Below are positions 44,886 through 53,876 of a stretch of DNA of 64,000 nucleotides, piece by piece. The notes below the pieces were generated by a model. The model had not been told where the DNA came from. It did no database searches and saw nothing but the letters and a program-made list of their open reading frames with translations. How positions within the stretch are numbered: position 1 is the stretch's first letter; the number at the start of each line of letters is the position of its first letter. Origin of the DNA: Croceitalea sp947503285 (GTDB lineage: Bacteria > Bacteroidota > Bacteroidia > Flavobacteriales > Flavobacteriaceae); contig NZ_BTGQ01000002.1 of NCBI RefSeq assembly GCF_036985505.1, forward strand, positions 558,001 to 622,000, in the 5' to 3' direction. A program made the translations under genes and the position numbers.

Positions 44886-45434
44886 CTATGATAGTTCTTG
44901 ACCACTAGTTGGTTCATCTTTTTGTATATGGCCCAGATGACCGACTTTTCGGATGGTCTTTTGAATAAAAATGTTATTGGGCAAGGTTATCTCTTCATCA
45001 GAGGGAAACAATTTTATTTTGGTAAAAAATAGCCCTATGTTCAAAACTTCACCACTAATCTCATAATCTTTGGTTTCCATTATGGATATGGCATCGCCAA
45101 TTTTTACCGAATGCCCGAAAAAGATAATGATACTTGAGGTGATATTTGATAATAATGACCATTGCGCAAAAAAGGCAACGCCTACAATGGTCAACAATGA
45201 ACCAACAAAAACCGCCAATTCAGATTGTTTTACGCCCCAGATGACCATTAAAATGGTCAAGCCAACCAAAAACAAAATAAAGTGGATGGCCCTTTTTATA
45301 AGTTGGATCCTCGATTTTTGGACTACTTTGTCCGTAATGGTCTTGTTGATGAGCCTATTCGTAATGATTCGAATAACCACGAAAATGGTTATCACGACTA
45401 TTGATTCTATAATTTTAGTGTAATAAGGTTCCAT
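44886..45434 (-). CDS. Short mechanosensitive channel (MscS-type)
   Basis: The 182-aa small MscS-like protein has about three hydrophobic helices, a pore helix around VFVGSLLTIVGVAFFAQWSLLSN, and the beta domain with KIGDAISI and EGEVLNIGLFFTKI-like sequence (ISGEVLNIGLFFTKI, TLPNNIF). The C-terminal alpha/beta cage domain of E. coli MscS is absent. It is transcribed with mgtE (2-bp gap). Confidence 0.88.
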   Translation of the reverse strand: MEPYYTKIIESIVVITIFVVIRIITNRLINKTITDKVVQKSRIQLIKRAIHFILFLVGLTILMVIWGVKQSELAVFVGSLLTIVGVAFFAQWSLLSNITSSIIIFFGHSVKIGDAISIMETKDYEISGEVLNIGLFFTKIKLFPSDEEITLPNNIFIQKTIRKVGHLGHIQKDEPTSGQELS

Positions 45435-45526
45435 TGGTCTTGAGTTGAATTATATAATCGGTTTCTAAAGTTAAAAAGGTTGCTACTTATATTTTCTTTG
45501 GGCTTGGTATGGTTATCCATCAATAT

Positions 45527-45562
45527 CCTAAAAAATCCCTACGACCAGGGCCGTAGGGATTT
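45527..45562 (-). terminator. Intrinsic terminator after the carbonic anhydrase
   Basis: An 11-bp perfect stem (AAATCCCTACG, 45533-45543, with CGTAGGGATTT, 45552-45562) closes an 8-nt loop. Read on the minus strand it is followed by a T-run. It lies just past the stop of the gene at 45585. Confidence 0.88.
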
Positions 45563-45584
45563 GGTACTTTAGGTAACCCACTAC

Positions 45585-46352
45585 TCAGTCTTTATTAAAG
45601 GCCACTTTACCACTTTCCATATCGTATAAGGCGGAAACAATCATTATTTTTCCCTCATCCTCCATTTTTGCCATGGTAGGTGATTGCTCCCTTATATTCT
45701 GTACCGTGCGCATCGCATTATTATTGATTACAAGATTCGTAAAGCCCGCATTTTTAGTGGTACGCTCGCCCTCATATTCAGTTTCTTTGACCGCAGGCTG
45801 AATCTCGTCAATAAGGTCGGCAAGTGAATTCATACCCAATGCTTTCGCGTCGACCTCGTCAATTGTCGATTTTACCGCTCCACAGGCCGTATGCCCCATA
45901 ACGATGACCAATTTAGAACCGGCAACGGCTGTGGCATATTCCATGGAACCTACAATATCCTCATTTTCTATGTTTCCTGCTACCCGTGCTACGAAAATAT
46001 CACCAATGCCCAGGTCGAATACATCTTCAACAGGCACCCTACTGTCTACGCATGATAGAACGATAGCCTTCGGAAATTGACCGATCATAGCTTTTCTGCG
46101 CTGTTCAGAGTGGTCTCGTTGGGTAAGGTTATTATTGATGAAATTTTCGTTTCCTTTTTTTAGCCTTCCAACAATTTCCTGAGGTGTCAATTCAGCTTGC
46201 TCCTCGGCGGTCAATATACTTTTGACCACCCTTTCTTCAACCAGTTCCTTTTGATTATCGAGGGTTACTGGTGCAGTGGTCTTGGTTTCTTGACAAGAGG
46301 TTAAAAATACTACCGTTGATAGCGCAACTAATCGTAATGTAAGCTTTCTCAT
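45585..46352 (-). CDS. Beta-class carbonic anhydrase, periplasmic lipoprotein
   Basis: The 255-aa protein has a lipoprotein signal (lipobox LTSC, Cys20). Beta-CA zinc ligands and acid are visible as SCVDSRVP (Cys, Asp, Arg) and GHTACGAV (His, Cys). It interconverts CO2 and bicarbonate outside the cytoplasm, which in Flavobacteria often accompanies surface-associated growth. It follows the DUF2490 gene by 25 bp and ends in a strong terminator. Confidence 0.93.
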   Translation of the reverse strand: MRKLTLRLVALSTVVFLTSCQETKTTAPVTLDNQKELVEERVVKSILTAEEQAELTPQEIVGRLKKGNENFINNNLTQRDHSEQRRKAMIGQFPKAIVLSCVDSRVPVEDVFDLGIGDIFVARVAGNIENEDIVGSMEYATAVAGSKLVIVMGHTACGAVKSTIDEVDAKALGMNSLADLIDEIQPAVKETEYEGERTTKNAGFTNLVINNNAMRTVQNIREQSPTMAKMEDEGKIMIVSALYDMESGKVAFNKD

Positions 46353-46377
46353 TTATTTAGATATTAAAGTTTAAAAA

Positions 46378-47076
46378 TTAAAAAGTATGGTGCAGGCTAA
46401 ACTGCAATTGTCCTTTCTGCCAGTCTACGGTGGTCTGTTCCATCCATCCCAGCTGCAACCGCAGATTTTTCTTGATAGCGTACCCCAGCCCCAAATAGGT
46501 TCTATTTCGGTCAAAGAATTGAACCGTTCGCCCGTTCCCTATTTGCCGTTCCCCATTGATGAAAATCTCATTATAGAAAGCGAAATATGGTGTCCCTTTG
46601 TCCAATGAAGTGCCTTTGAAGGGGATATTCACAAAAAGATTGTAACGGTATCGTGTTCTGAAATCCTGTGCTTCGACCCACCTTTGTTCATAGCGAAACC
46701 TATGGGTCAACAACAGTCTATTCAATAAGGTATTTGAAAACAACGCTTCTTGATAAATTCTGTTTTCCGATACCGGATTGTCTACCTCCGTGCCGAACTG
46801 CCCCGTAGTGACGTTGGCAAACCCCAAGGTAAACTTTACATCAGAACCCTTTGGGGTATAGGTAAGACCCGAACGCAATAACAATTGTTCTCGGTCACCT
46901 AGCCCACGCCAGTCACGATACTGTATGTCACCTTGAACCCCCCAATTTGATTCTTTGAAGGTAGTGCTGAAAAAATACATGTACCATGCACCCAATTGAT
47001 TCTCATCAGGACCTTGGGCATTCGCATTGATGACACCTAGCACGAAAAGTAAAATGAACAGATAGCGTTTTTGCAT
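46378..47076 (-). CDS. DUF2490 outer-membrane beta-barrel-like protein
   Basis: The ATG at 47076 begins a clean signal peptide (MQKRYLFILLFVLGVINANAQ-type, cleaved after ANAQ); a longer start at 47109 would add 11 residues. The 232-aa protein has alternating aromatic and charged strands typical of a porin-like barrel, with LGAWYMYFFSTTFKES and the FR[YH]EQRW segment of DUF2490. Function is unknown. It lies 25 bp before the carbonic anhydrase gene and is likely co-transcribed with it. Confidence 0.85.
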   Translation of the reverse strand: MQKRYLFILLFVLGVINANAQGPDENQLGAWYMYFFSTTFKESNWGVQGDIQYRDWRGLGDREQLLLRSGLTYTPKGSDVKFTLGFANVTTGQFGTEVDNPVSENRIYQEALFSNTLLNRLLLTHRFRYEQRWVEAQDFRTRYRYNLFVNIPFKGTSLDKGTPYFAFYNEIFINGERQIGNGRTVQFFDRNRTYLGLGYAIKKNLRLQLGWMEQTTVDWQKGQLQFSLHHTF

Positions 47077-47278
47077 TTTGTCTAACTTATGTAAATTTTT
47101 ATGAAACAAAAGTAGTGCCCATTTCTGATTGCCCCACTATACTTAACAAATATTTAATAGTAATACAATCAAAAAAAAAAGTTTTACTTTTGATTATGCA
47201 TCTACCCTATATCGCCGTTCCAATCCGGTATCTACCGAAATTCAAAACCACCTTCATTATAAGACAGCTGTTTTTTTT

Positions 47279-47370
47279 AGGTTACCGAATCCGTAACCTA
47301 TTTCCTCGTTTTTACTGTCCGGACAACAAGGTACCTGATGTTAAATAGCTATTTTTGTAGGATTCCGTAG
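47279..47370 (+). promoter_or_regulatory. Promoter and autoregulatory sites of the AraC gene
   Basis: TATTTTTG at 47350-47357 fits the -7 consensus and lies 35 bp before the start codon. Two ATTCCGTA-like elements flank it: AGGTTAC-N7-GTAACCT (47279-47299, with AATCCGTA inside) upstream and GATTCCGTAG (47361-47370) at the start-site region. The same word is repeated at the operon promoter 48380-48441. Confidence 0.55.
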
Positions 47371-47391
47371 GTATATGTTGGGCAGTTTTCC

Positions 47392-48345
47392 ATGATATGC
47401 TTTCGTATTTTAATTAAAGAACCTTTTTTGAGTTTGGACCATTTTTCCACTTTAAAAGACTATTGCAAAGGCATCAATATTCCGCCGCCGAAATTAAAGG
47501 GGTTTGACATTCGTAGTTTCGAGGAAAATATGAAGACCGTACACCACAAGATGGCTCCCTTTAAGCACGAATTCTATGCCATTGCCATAAAGCTAGATGG
47601 GGGTGGATATGCCAAAACGGGCAATTACAGTACGGCGGACAAAAAAGCGACCTTATTTTTTAATTCACCCTACCAAATACTTCAATGGGACATTGCGCCA
47701 GATTGGAAAGGCTTCTACATCATTTTTTCCGAAGATTTTTATCGCGGGCCCCTTTCCAGAAAACGTATCACAGAGCAATTCCCATATCTCTTGATAGACA
47801 ATACCGTTCCTATGGATATTGATGAGGAAGATGCGCTGGCATTTGCCAAAGTTTTTGAGGATATTTATAAGGAACACCAATCGTATAAGGCAAATGCCGA
47901 AGAAATCATAAGGCATTACGTGCATATTGCCTTACACAAGGTAGCGCGTCTATATGACTATTCAAAAGATAAGCTCGAAGTCACCACTTCGCAAAGATCC
48001 CTGGATCTACATATCGTAAGCAGGTTCAAATCGCTACTTGAATTGGCGTTCCATCCCGGTCAAAGCTATTCTGAAACCTACCCCAACCAAGTACAGCATT
48101 ATGCCAATAAGCTGAATCTACATCCCAATCATTTTAACGCCATCGTGAAACGCATCACCGATAATGCCGCTTCTGAGATCATATACGGCCATATTTTGAA
48201 TCTTGCCAAATCCAAGCTTTCCAATTCCGATAAAAGCGTTAAGGAAATTGCTTTTGAGTTGTATTACAACTATCCCAATCACTTTGCAAACTTCTTTAAA
48301 AGTAGAATGAAAATGACGCCTTCACAGTATCGAAAGTCCCTTTAA
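47392..48345 (+). CDS. AraC-family transcriptional regulator
   Basis: The 317-aa regulator has an N-terminal cupin-like domain (MAPFKHEFYAIAIKLDGG) and a C-terminal double HTH (about 215-317) ending in FELYYNYPNHFANFFKSRMKM-type helices (YPNHFANFFKSRM). It lies directly upstream of the hydrolase/AKR/SDR operon, whose promoter has two perfect GAATTCCGTA direct repeats, so it is the likely activator. Confidence 0.93.
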   Translation: MICFRILIKEPFLSLDHFSTLKDYCKGINIPPPKLKGFDIRSFEENMKTVHHKMAPFKHEFYAIAIKLDGGGYAKTGNYSTADKKATLFFNSPYQILQWDIAPDWKGFYIIFSEDFYRGPLSRKRITEQFPYLLIDNTVPMDIDEEDALAFAKVFEDIYKEHQSYKANAEEIIRHYVHIALHKVARLYDYSKDKLEVTTSQRSLDLHIVSRFKSLLELAFHPGQSYSETYPNQVQHYANKLNLHPNHFNAIVKRITDNAASEIIYGHILNLAKSKLSNSDKSVKEIAFELYYNYPNHFANFFKSRMKMTPSQYRKSL

Positions 48346-48379
48346 AACCTGAAAACAGCCTTATTTTTCGTCCTTATTT

Positions 48380-48441
48380 GAATTCCGTACTTCCTACTAT
48401 GAATTCCGTAGCTAGGTAGCCTTCTCATGCCCGTAGTTTTG
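48380..48441 (+). promoter_or_regulatory. AraC operator (GAATTCCGTA x2) and promoter of the 48.6-52.3 kb operon
   Basis: The direct repeats GAATTCCGTA (48380-48389) and GAATTCCGTA (48401-48410) have an exact 21-bp period. TAGTTTTG at 48434-48441 fits the TAnnTTTG box, 33 bp from the start of the second repeat, like the other AraC promoters here. Confidence 0.72.
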
Positions 48442-48600
48442 TTGTATCAAAATTAAAGAACTATAAAAACGACTGTTATGGCCTTCTATTCTTTCTCATA
48501 TAAAAATGCGCAAAGTGCCGATACCATCTTGAACAACCTTTATGCTCAAGGTTTGCCTACACGTCAAAATGAAATATTAAAATTTAAAATCAATAATGCT

Positions 48601-50517
48601 ATGAAAAAATTAGGAATCGCAGCTGCCCTTCTAGTAACACTGGTGGCCTGTAAAAACGGAAATCAAGAAAACAACACTACAACCACAACAGCTATGAATA
48701 CTTTAGAATTAAATGCCGTTACCCAAGAAAGGGAAACGATACAAAATGTTGCCGAAACGCTATTTAAGGAAACGGACAAAAGAAACTGGAACGCTGTTCA
48801 AGCTATTATGACAGATTCAGTCTATGTAGATTATACATCCTTAGGCGGTGATGCTGGTTTCAAAACCCCAGAAACCATTGTTACAGGTTGGCAACAGGTC
48901 TTACCAGGTTTTGAAAGAACGGTACACCAAGTGCATAATTTTGCCATTTGGCCTGTTGGCGACCGTGCCACAGCAACTTTTGATGGCATTGCCACACATT
49001 ATTTAGACCGTAAAGAATGGACGGTCTTTGTAGGGTACGACACCGAATACATTAAAGAAAACGGGCAATGGAAACTCGCTCGTATCGATGCATCTTTATA
49101 TAGCCAGTCAGGCGACACTTCGTTACCACTTACAGCTATACAACGTGTTACCGATGGTGCCGTTACGGCTTTCGCAAAAGCGGACACCAATAAAACAGCA
49201 ATAATCGATGGTTTTTTTGAAGCCTTGGAAAAGCGAAAACTTGAAAATGTTCTGGCCTCTTTTACCAATGATGCCAGACAAGAAATGCCACTTTCGCCAG
49301 AAAATTTTCCAAAAACACTCAACGGAATTACTGAAATTAAAAATCAATATTCAGGTGTAATGAACTATGTTCAAAACTATGAAGTTGAGCATTTTTCCAC
49401 TCAAAACCCAAATGTATATATCACCAAATATGCAGGCACTATAACCACGCAGCAAGGCAAGCCGTATAACAATAGTTATGTAGGCATCTTTACCATAGAA
49501 GGCGATAAAATTTCAAATTTTGTAGAGTATTTTAATCCCAATATTCTAGTGAACAGTTGGCCTGGACTTCAACCAGCACATTATTCAATGCACAAAGCGG
49601 GGGCCAGTACCGATAGCGGCGTACAACTTCAAGAAGTAAGCTTTAACAGTAATGGTGTGAATCTAAAGGGGCATCTCTTCTTACCGCCGAATTTTGATAA
49701 GTCAAAGCGCTATCCGGCCTCAATAGTGACCGGCAGTTGGACCAGTATTAAAGAACAAATGCCAGATGAATACGCAAGCGTAATGGCAAAAGATGGATTC
49801 ATTACATTGACCTTTGATTTTACAGGATTTGGAGAAAGTGAAGGACAGCCTAGACAAGTAGAGGATCATCGATTAAAGATTGCGGATATCAAAGCTGCCG
49901 TGGACTATTTGGAAACACACCCTAATATGGCAATGGACGAGCTTTCTGCCCTAGGCGTATGCGCAAGCTCAGGATATATGGCCCACGCCACCGCCCAAGA
50001 CAACCGAATCAAAAAGTTAGTCTTGGTAGCCCCTTGGTTGCACAATCCGGAAATAGCAAAGAACATTTACGACATGCGACCCGGTGGTACCGAAGGGTTG
50101 TTGCTGGCCGCTCAAGAAGCCAAGGAAAAATATGCCGAAACCGGGGAAATGAGCTATGTATTGGCCGCCAGTGAGCTTGACCCATTAAGTGCAATGTATG
50201 TACCTGAAAATGTATTTGATTATTACTTAGATCCTTCAAAAGCAGCTGGTCAATTGTATGACAATCGCTTTGCGGTAAGTAGTTGGGAACCTTGGTTAAC
50301 CTTTGATGGCATTACTATAGGGCAAGAAATTTCGCAGCCCGTATTCATAGTGCATAGTGAAAGTGGCGCCGTACCCCAGGGCACCAAAGATTTCTACGAA
50401 TTATTGAAAGGGGAAAAAGATATCGTCTGGTTAAATCAATTCAACCAACAACAACTTTACTTCGAAAAAGAAGCGGTAAACGCAGCAATGGATGAAGTAA
50501 TAAATTACTTAAGATAA
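48601..50517 (+). CDS. Lipoprotein with two NTF2/SnoaL-like domains and an alpha/beta hydrolase domain
   Basis: The 638-aa protein starts at the ATG 48601 because that begins a lipoprotein signal (lipobox LVAC, Cys17). The frame is open up to 48478 with a 41-residue in-frame leader of unclear meaning. Two SnoaL/NTF2-like domains lie at about 40-170 and 190-320. An alpha/beta hydrolase at about 340-635 resembles dienelactone/acetyl-esterase types, with nucleophile Ser near 456 in CASSGY and an FGESEG loop. It heads an operon with an aldo/keto reductase and an SDR under AraC control. Confidence 0.88.
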   Translation: MKKLGIAAALLVTLVACKNGNQENNTTTTTAMNTLELNAVTQERETIQNVAETLFKETDKRNWNAVQAIMTDSVYVDYTSLGGDAGFKTPETIVTGWQQVLPGFERTVHQVHNFAIWPVGDRATATFDGIATHYLDRKEWTVFVGYDTEYIKENGQWKLARIDASLYSQSGDTSLPLTAIQRVTDGAVTAFAKADTNKTAIIDGFFEALEKRKLENVLASFTNDARQEMPLSPENFPKTLNGITEIKNQYSGVMNYVQNYEVEHFSTQNPNVYITKYAGTITTQQGKPYNNSYVGIFTIEGDKISNFVEYFNPNILVNSWPGLQPAHYSMHKAGASTDSGVQLQEVSFNSNGVNLKGHLFLPPNFDKSKRYPASIVTGSWTSIKEQMPDEYASVMAKDGFITLTFDFTGFGESEGQPRQVEDHRLKIADIKAAVDYLETHPNMAMDELSALGVCASSGYMAHATAQDNRIKKLVLVAPWLHNPEIAKNIYDMRPGGTEGLLLAAQEAKEKYAETGEMSYVLAASELDPLSAMYVPENVFDYYLDPSKAAGQLYDNRFAVSSWEPWLTFDGITIGQEISQPVFIVHSESGAVPQGTKDFYELLKGEKDIVWLNQFNQQQLYFEKEAVNAAMDEVINYLR

Positions 50518-50546
50518 AAAACAATAACAATTAAAACATAGAAACG

Positions 50547-51581
50547 ATGAACTATAGATTATTAGGAAATACAGGATTAAGAGTGAGTGAAATGGCCTTG
50601 GGCACAATGACGTTTGGTACCGAGGCCGGATGGGGAGCCGACAAGGAAACCAGTAAGAAAATGTACGATGCTTATAGAAAAGCAGGTGGAAACTTTATTG
50701 ACACTGCCAATGAGATCTACACAGGCGGAACAAGCGAAAAATTCGTAGGTGAATTCATAAAAAGTGAGCGTGATGCCATTGTTTTGGGAACGAAGTACAC
50801 AGATGCAATGCCAGGTGCCGACCCCAATATGGCCGGAAACAGTAGAAAAAGTATGATGCAATCGTTGCACCGTAGTTTAAAAAGGCTGAATACGGACTAT
50901 ATTGATATCTTTTGGGTACACTCATGGGATTTTATGTCACCTGTAGAAGAGATTATGCGCTCACTGGACGATATGGTAAGCCAAGGAAAAGTATTGTATC
51001 TAGGAATTTCAGATGCGCCGGCTTGGGTCATTAGCAAAGCCAATATGTATGCCCGTCAAAATGGATTGACCCCTTTTGAAGCCTCACAGATAGAATACAG
51101 TTTGATTCAACGTACCGGCGAACGTGAATTGTTACCTATGGCCAAAGATGAAGGAATGACGACCCTAGGATGGTCGCCGCTGTCTTCAGGCATCTTAACT
51201 GGTAAGTACAACACTGATGACGGTAAGGGAAATCGAAGGCTCGACGTATCAGAATTCGCGGCGCTTTCAGAACGTAATTTAGGTATTGCGGCCAAAGTAA
51301 TCGAGGTGGCGGCTAAATATGACGTCAGCCCTGCCACGGTAGCGATTGGTTTCGTAAAACAACAGGGAATCGTCCCTATTTTGGGCGGAACGAAACTGAG
51401 TCATATCGAGTCTAACCTTAGGGGTGCGGATTTTACCCTTTCAGACGACGATATGAACGTGCTTAAACAAGCAAGTGCCATTGAACTTGGCTTTCCGCAT
51501 GACTTTTTAAAGTCTACCCAAGCGGTGACCTATGGCGGTCAATTAGAAAATATTGTGCACAACAGACCAAATATTTATTAA
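50547..51581 (+). CDS. Aldo/keto reductase (Tas/YajO-like)
   Basis: The 344-aa NADPH-dependent reductase folds as a TIM barrel. The catalytic tetrad is visible: Asp and Tyr in GGNFIDTANEIYTGG, Lys in VLGTKYT, His in DIFWVHSWD. It lies 29 bp after the hydrolase gene, and its stop overlaps the SDR start (TAATG at 51579-51583). Confidence 0.93.
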   Translation: MNYRLLGNTGLRVSEMALGTMTFGTEAGWGADKETSKKMYDAYRKAGGNFIDTANEIYTGGTSEKFVGEFIKSERDAIVLGTKYTDAMPGADPNMAGNSRKSMMQSLHRSLKRLNTDYIDIFWVHSWDFMSPVEEIMRSLDDMVSQGKVLYLGISDAPAWVISKANMYARQNGLTPFEASQIEYSLIQRTGERELLPMAKDEGMTTLGWSPLSSGILTGKYNTDDGKGNRRLDVSEFAALSERNLGIAAKVIEVAAKYDVSPATVAIGFVKQQGIVPILGGTKLSHIESNLRGADFTLSDDDMNVLKQASAIELGFPHDFLKSTQAVTYGGQLENIVHNRPNIY

Positions 51582-52306
51582 TGGAAACTACATCAAAAAT
51601 AGCCCTTGTAACCGGTGCCAATCGTGGTATCGGTTATGCTGTGGCACAAAGTCTTTTAGAAAAAGGGATTACCGTTATTGCGACAAGTCGCAATCCAGAT
51701 TCAAGTAAGAAAGACATTGATAGACTAAGTGTTTATGGCAATGTTGTCTATCATCAGTTGGATGTTACGGATACAAAAAGCATCAATCTGCTGTACGCTT
51801 TCCTGTCTACCGAACAGGCAGGCGCGGAAACGAAATTTGGAAAACTCGATATCCTGATAAATAATGCGGGAACTAATTATGATACCTATCAAAATATTGA
51901 AAATGCCAACCTTGAAGAGGTAAAAGATACCTTTGAGACCAACACCTTCGCACCTTGGCAAATGATTCAGAAGTTCCTTCCACTACTGCGCCAAAGCCGG
52001 GCTGCACGAGTAGTAAATGTATCTAGCGGTGCTGGAGCCTTGAATAGTCAAAACGGTTCCACACCCGGGTATAGCTTATCAAAACTAGCTCTTAACGGAC
52101 TTACTAGGGCATTTGCAGGCCAATTAAAAAATGACGGCATTGCGGTCAATGCAGTATGTCCAGGTTGGGTGCGAACCGATATGGGTGGCAGCGGTGCCAC
52201 GAAAAGCCCCAATGAAGGTGCTGAAACCATAGTTTGGGCGGCACTATTGAAAGATAGTACAATGAGCGGAAAGTTTTTTAGGGATAAGCGGGAGATCGAG
52301 TGGTAA
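51581..52306 (+). CDS. Short-chain dehydrogenase/reductase (carbonyl reductase-like)
   Basis: The 241-aa NADPH-dependent SDR has TGANRGIGYAVA at about 10-21, LINNAGTNYD, the serine motif VSSGAGAL, and catalytic YSLSK. An extra insertion after the second strand matches carbonyl-reductase types. The start overlaps the AKR stop by one base, so the two are translationally coupled, and both end the AraC-driven operon starting at 48601. Confidence 0.93.
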   Translation: METTSKIALVTGANRGIGYAVAQSLLEKGITVIATSRNPDSSKKDIDRLSVYGNVVYHQLDVTDTKSINLLYAFLSTEQAGAETKFGKLDILINNAGTNYDTYQNIENANLEEVKDTFETNTFAPWQMIQKFLPLLRQSRAARVVNVSSGAGALNSQNGSTPGYSLSKLALNGLTRAFAGQLKNDGIAVNAVCPGWVRTDMGGSGATKSPNEGAETIVWAALLKDSTMSGKFFRDKREIEW

Positions 52307-52550
52307 GACCAGAGCCGAAAGGCAATTTAATGAAGGTATTGTACGAGTTTAGATGTAAGTATTCTATATATGGAATTGATTCCATTCCCCTGGTTAGATT
52401 TAATTACAATTCCAGTCTGATAATGCAAAAAAATGGTAAACGATTTTAGCAAACTGATACGGATAGGTCAGTATAAAATCGTTACGTTGAAATAATGGAA
52501 AGTAAGACTGAGGGGAGAAATGAATAGTAACCCATTATACCGGTATATTC

Positions 52551-52756
52551 ATGAAGCAATCATCCTGACCATGGTCTTTTCATTTTGCCTTAGGGCCTAA
52601 TTTCGCTAAGGGTTTAAATCGACCAGAATTCAAAATAAAGAATGATTCCGTAGACCTTTATGTCTTTGTCGTAGTAAAAGTCAACCGATAGCCCTTGATT
52701 TTAGTAGTCGTGACAACTATACCGTAGGCAAAACAACGGATAATTTATTATCTTAA
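52551..52756 (+). pseudogene. Decayed secreted-protein gene (frameshifted)
   Basis: In the 558-bp gap between 52307 and 52866, three overlapping frames add up to a plausible coding sequence: a signal peptide (ATGAAGC then IILTMVFSFCL), then PEFKIKNDSVDLYVFV, then IALDFSSRDNYTVGKTTDN before TAA at 52754. At least two frame changes and stops separate these parts. It looks like the remains of a short secreted protein. The rest of the gap shows no other feature. Confidence 0.42.
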
Positions 52757-52865
52757 TGGTACTTTAAAGGCTGATTTGATCTTCGTATTCTTTTTTGCTT
52801 TGTAAGTGCTAAAGTTTCATGGGAACTGATTAAAACAATCACCTGTAAACCAAATCTTTTTAACT

Positions 52866-53774
52866 ATGATAACCCCGCATACCATATCTGATTTGTACCA
52901 TACACTAAGTATGCCTGTCGAAGAGGAAATTAACTTCACGATTTTAAGCGTTCCTGATATCCACACAGAAATTCCTTTTAAATCGCCAGTGTTAAGAGCG
53001 GAGTATTTCTCATTTATATTGACTAAGGAAGGTTCGGGGGTATATAACCTTGATGACCATAAATTCCCTTTTGGTGATCGATCCATCTATTTCACAAATC
53101 CGGGTCATGTAAAATCGTATGAGTTATTTTCCTCAAAGGAAGCACAGATCATTATGCTGACTGAAAAGTTTCTTCAAGAAAACGTACATCATGAGATATA
53201 CAGTGAATTTCCTTTTCTATTGGCCGAGATTGTTCCCCCAAACGATCAGACCGCGGCAGAATTTAAAGAATTTGAACTCCTTTTCAATCAGATCAGTTTT
53301 GAGTTCAAAAACGATTCAAAGTACAAGAACAAGATTATCGGTAATATGATATTGGTATTACTCATGAAAATCAAAGAACGGTTTTGGGCCAATTACAATC
53401 CCCTTATTGAGGGTGAGCACAACTCTAGAATCGTTAAATCCTTCAAGAGAATACTGGAGTCGGAGTTCAAAAAACTTTTAGGTGAAAAACGGGGACAAAT
53501 AAAACTTCAGGCCCAACACTTTGCCGAACAATTAAACCTACATCCCAATTACCTCAATGCTGTCTTAAAAAGTAAGACAGGCAGAACGTTAAGTGACTGG
53601 ATATCACAACGTACCCTTCTCACATCCAAATCCCTTTTGGTCGATTCTTCTTTGTCCCTCAAAGAGATTTCCTATCTATTAGGATATAGCGAACCGACAC
53701 ACTTTAGCAGATTCTTCAAAAAGAACACGCAATTATCCCCCAGGGGCTTTAGGGCAGCCAACAAAAGTATGTAA
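52866..53774 (+). CDS. AraC-family transcriptional regulator
   Basis: The 302-aa regulator has an N-terminal cupin-like domain (residues about 25-130) and a C-terminal double HTH (about 210-302), ending in LLGYSEPTHFSRFFKKNTQ. It lies 102 bp upstream of an aldo/keto reductase gene whose promoter has a 21-bp-spaced GG repeat, and probably activates it. Confidence 0.93.
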   Translation: MITPHTISDLYHTLSMPVEEEINFTILSVPDIHTEIPFKSPVLRAEYFSFILTKEGSGVYNLDDHKFPFGDRSIYFTNPGHVKSYELFSSKEAQIIMLTEKFLQENVHHEIYSEFPFLLAEIVPPNDQTAAEFKEFELLFNQISFEFKNDSKYKNKIIGNMILVLLMKIKERFWANYNPLIEGEHNSRIVKSFKRILESEFKKLLGEKRGQIKLQAQHFAEQLNLHPNYLNAVLKSKTGRTLSDWISQRTLLTSKSLLVDSSLSLKEISYLLGYSEPTHFSRFFKKNTQLSPRGFRAANKSM

Positions 53775-53783
53775 TCTTTGAAA

Positions 53784-53841
53784 TTGGTCAGTTTTCGTTT
53801 GAACGGGGTTCGCTAGCAGCCTTCGTTCGTTAGCATCTTTG
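53784..53841 (+). promoter_or_regulatory. AraC-type operator and promoter of the aldo/keto reductase
   Basis: TTGGTCAG (GG 53786-53787) and GGGGTTCG (GG 53807-53808) are 21 bp apart. CATCTTTG at 53834-53841 fits nAnnTTTG, 27 bp from the second GG, the same geometry as at 4653 and 9364. Confidence 0.55.
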
Positions 53842-53876
53842 TATCAAATAATTACAAACAATAAAAACGAAAAAAA

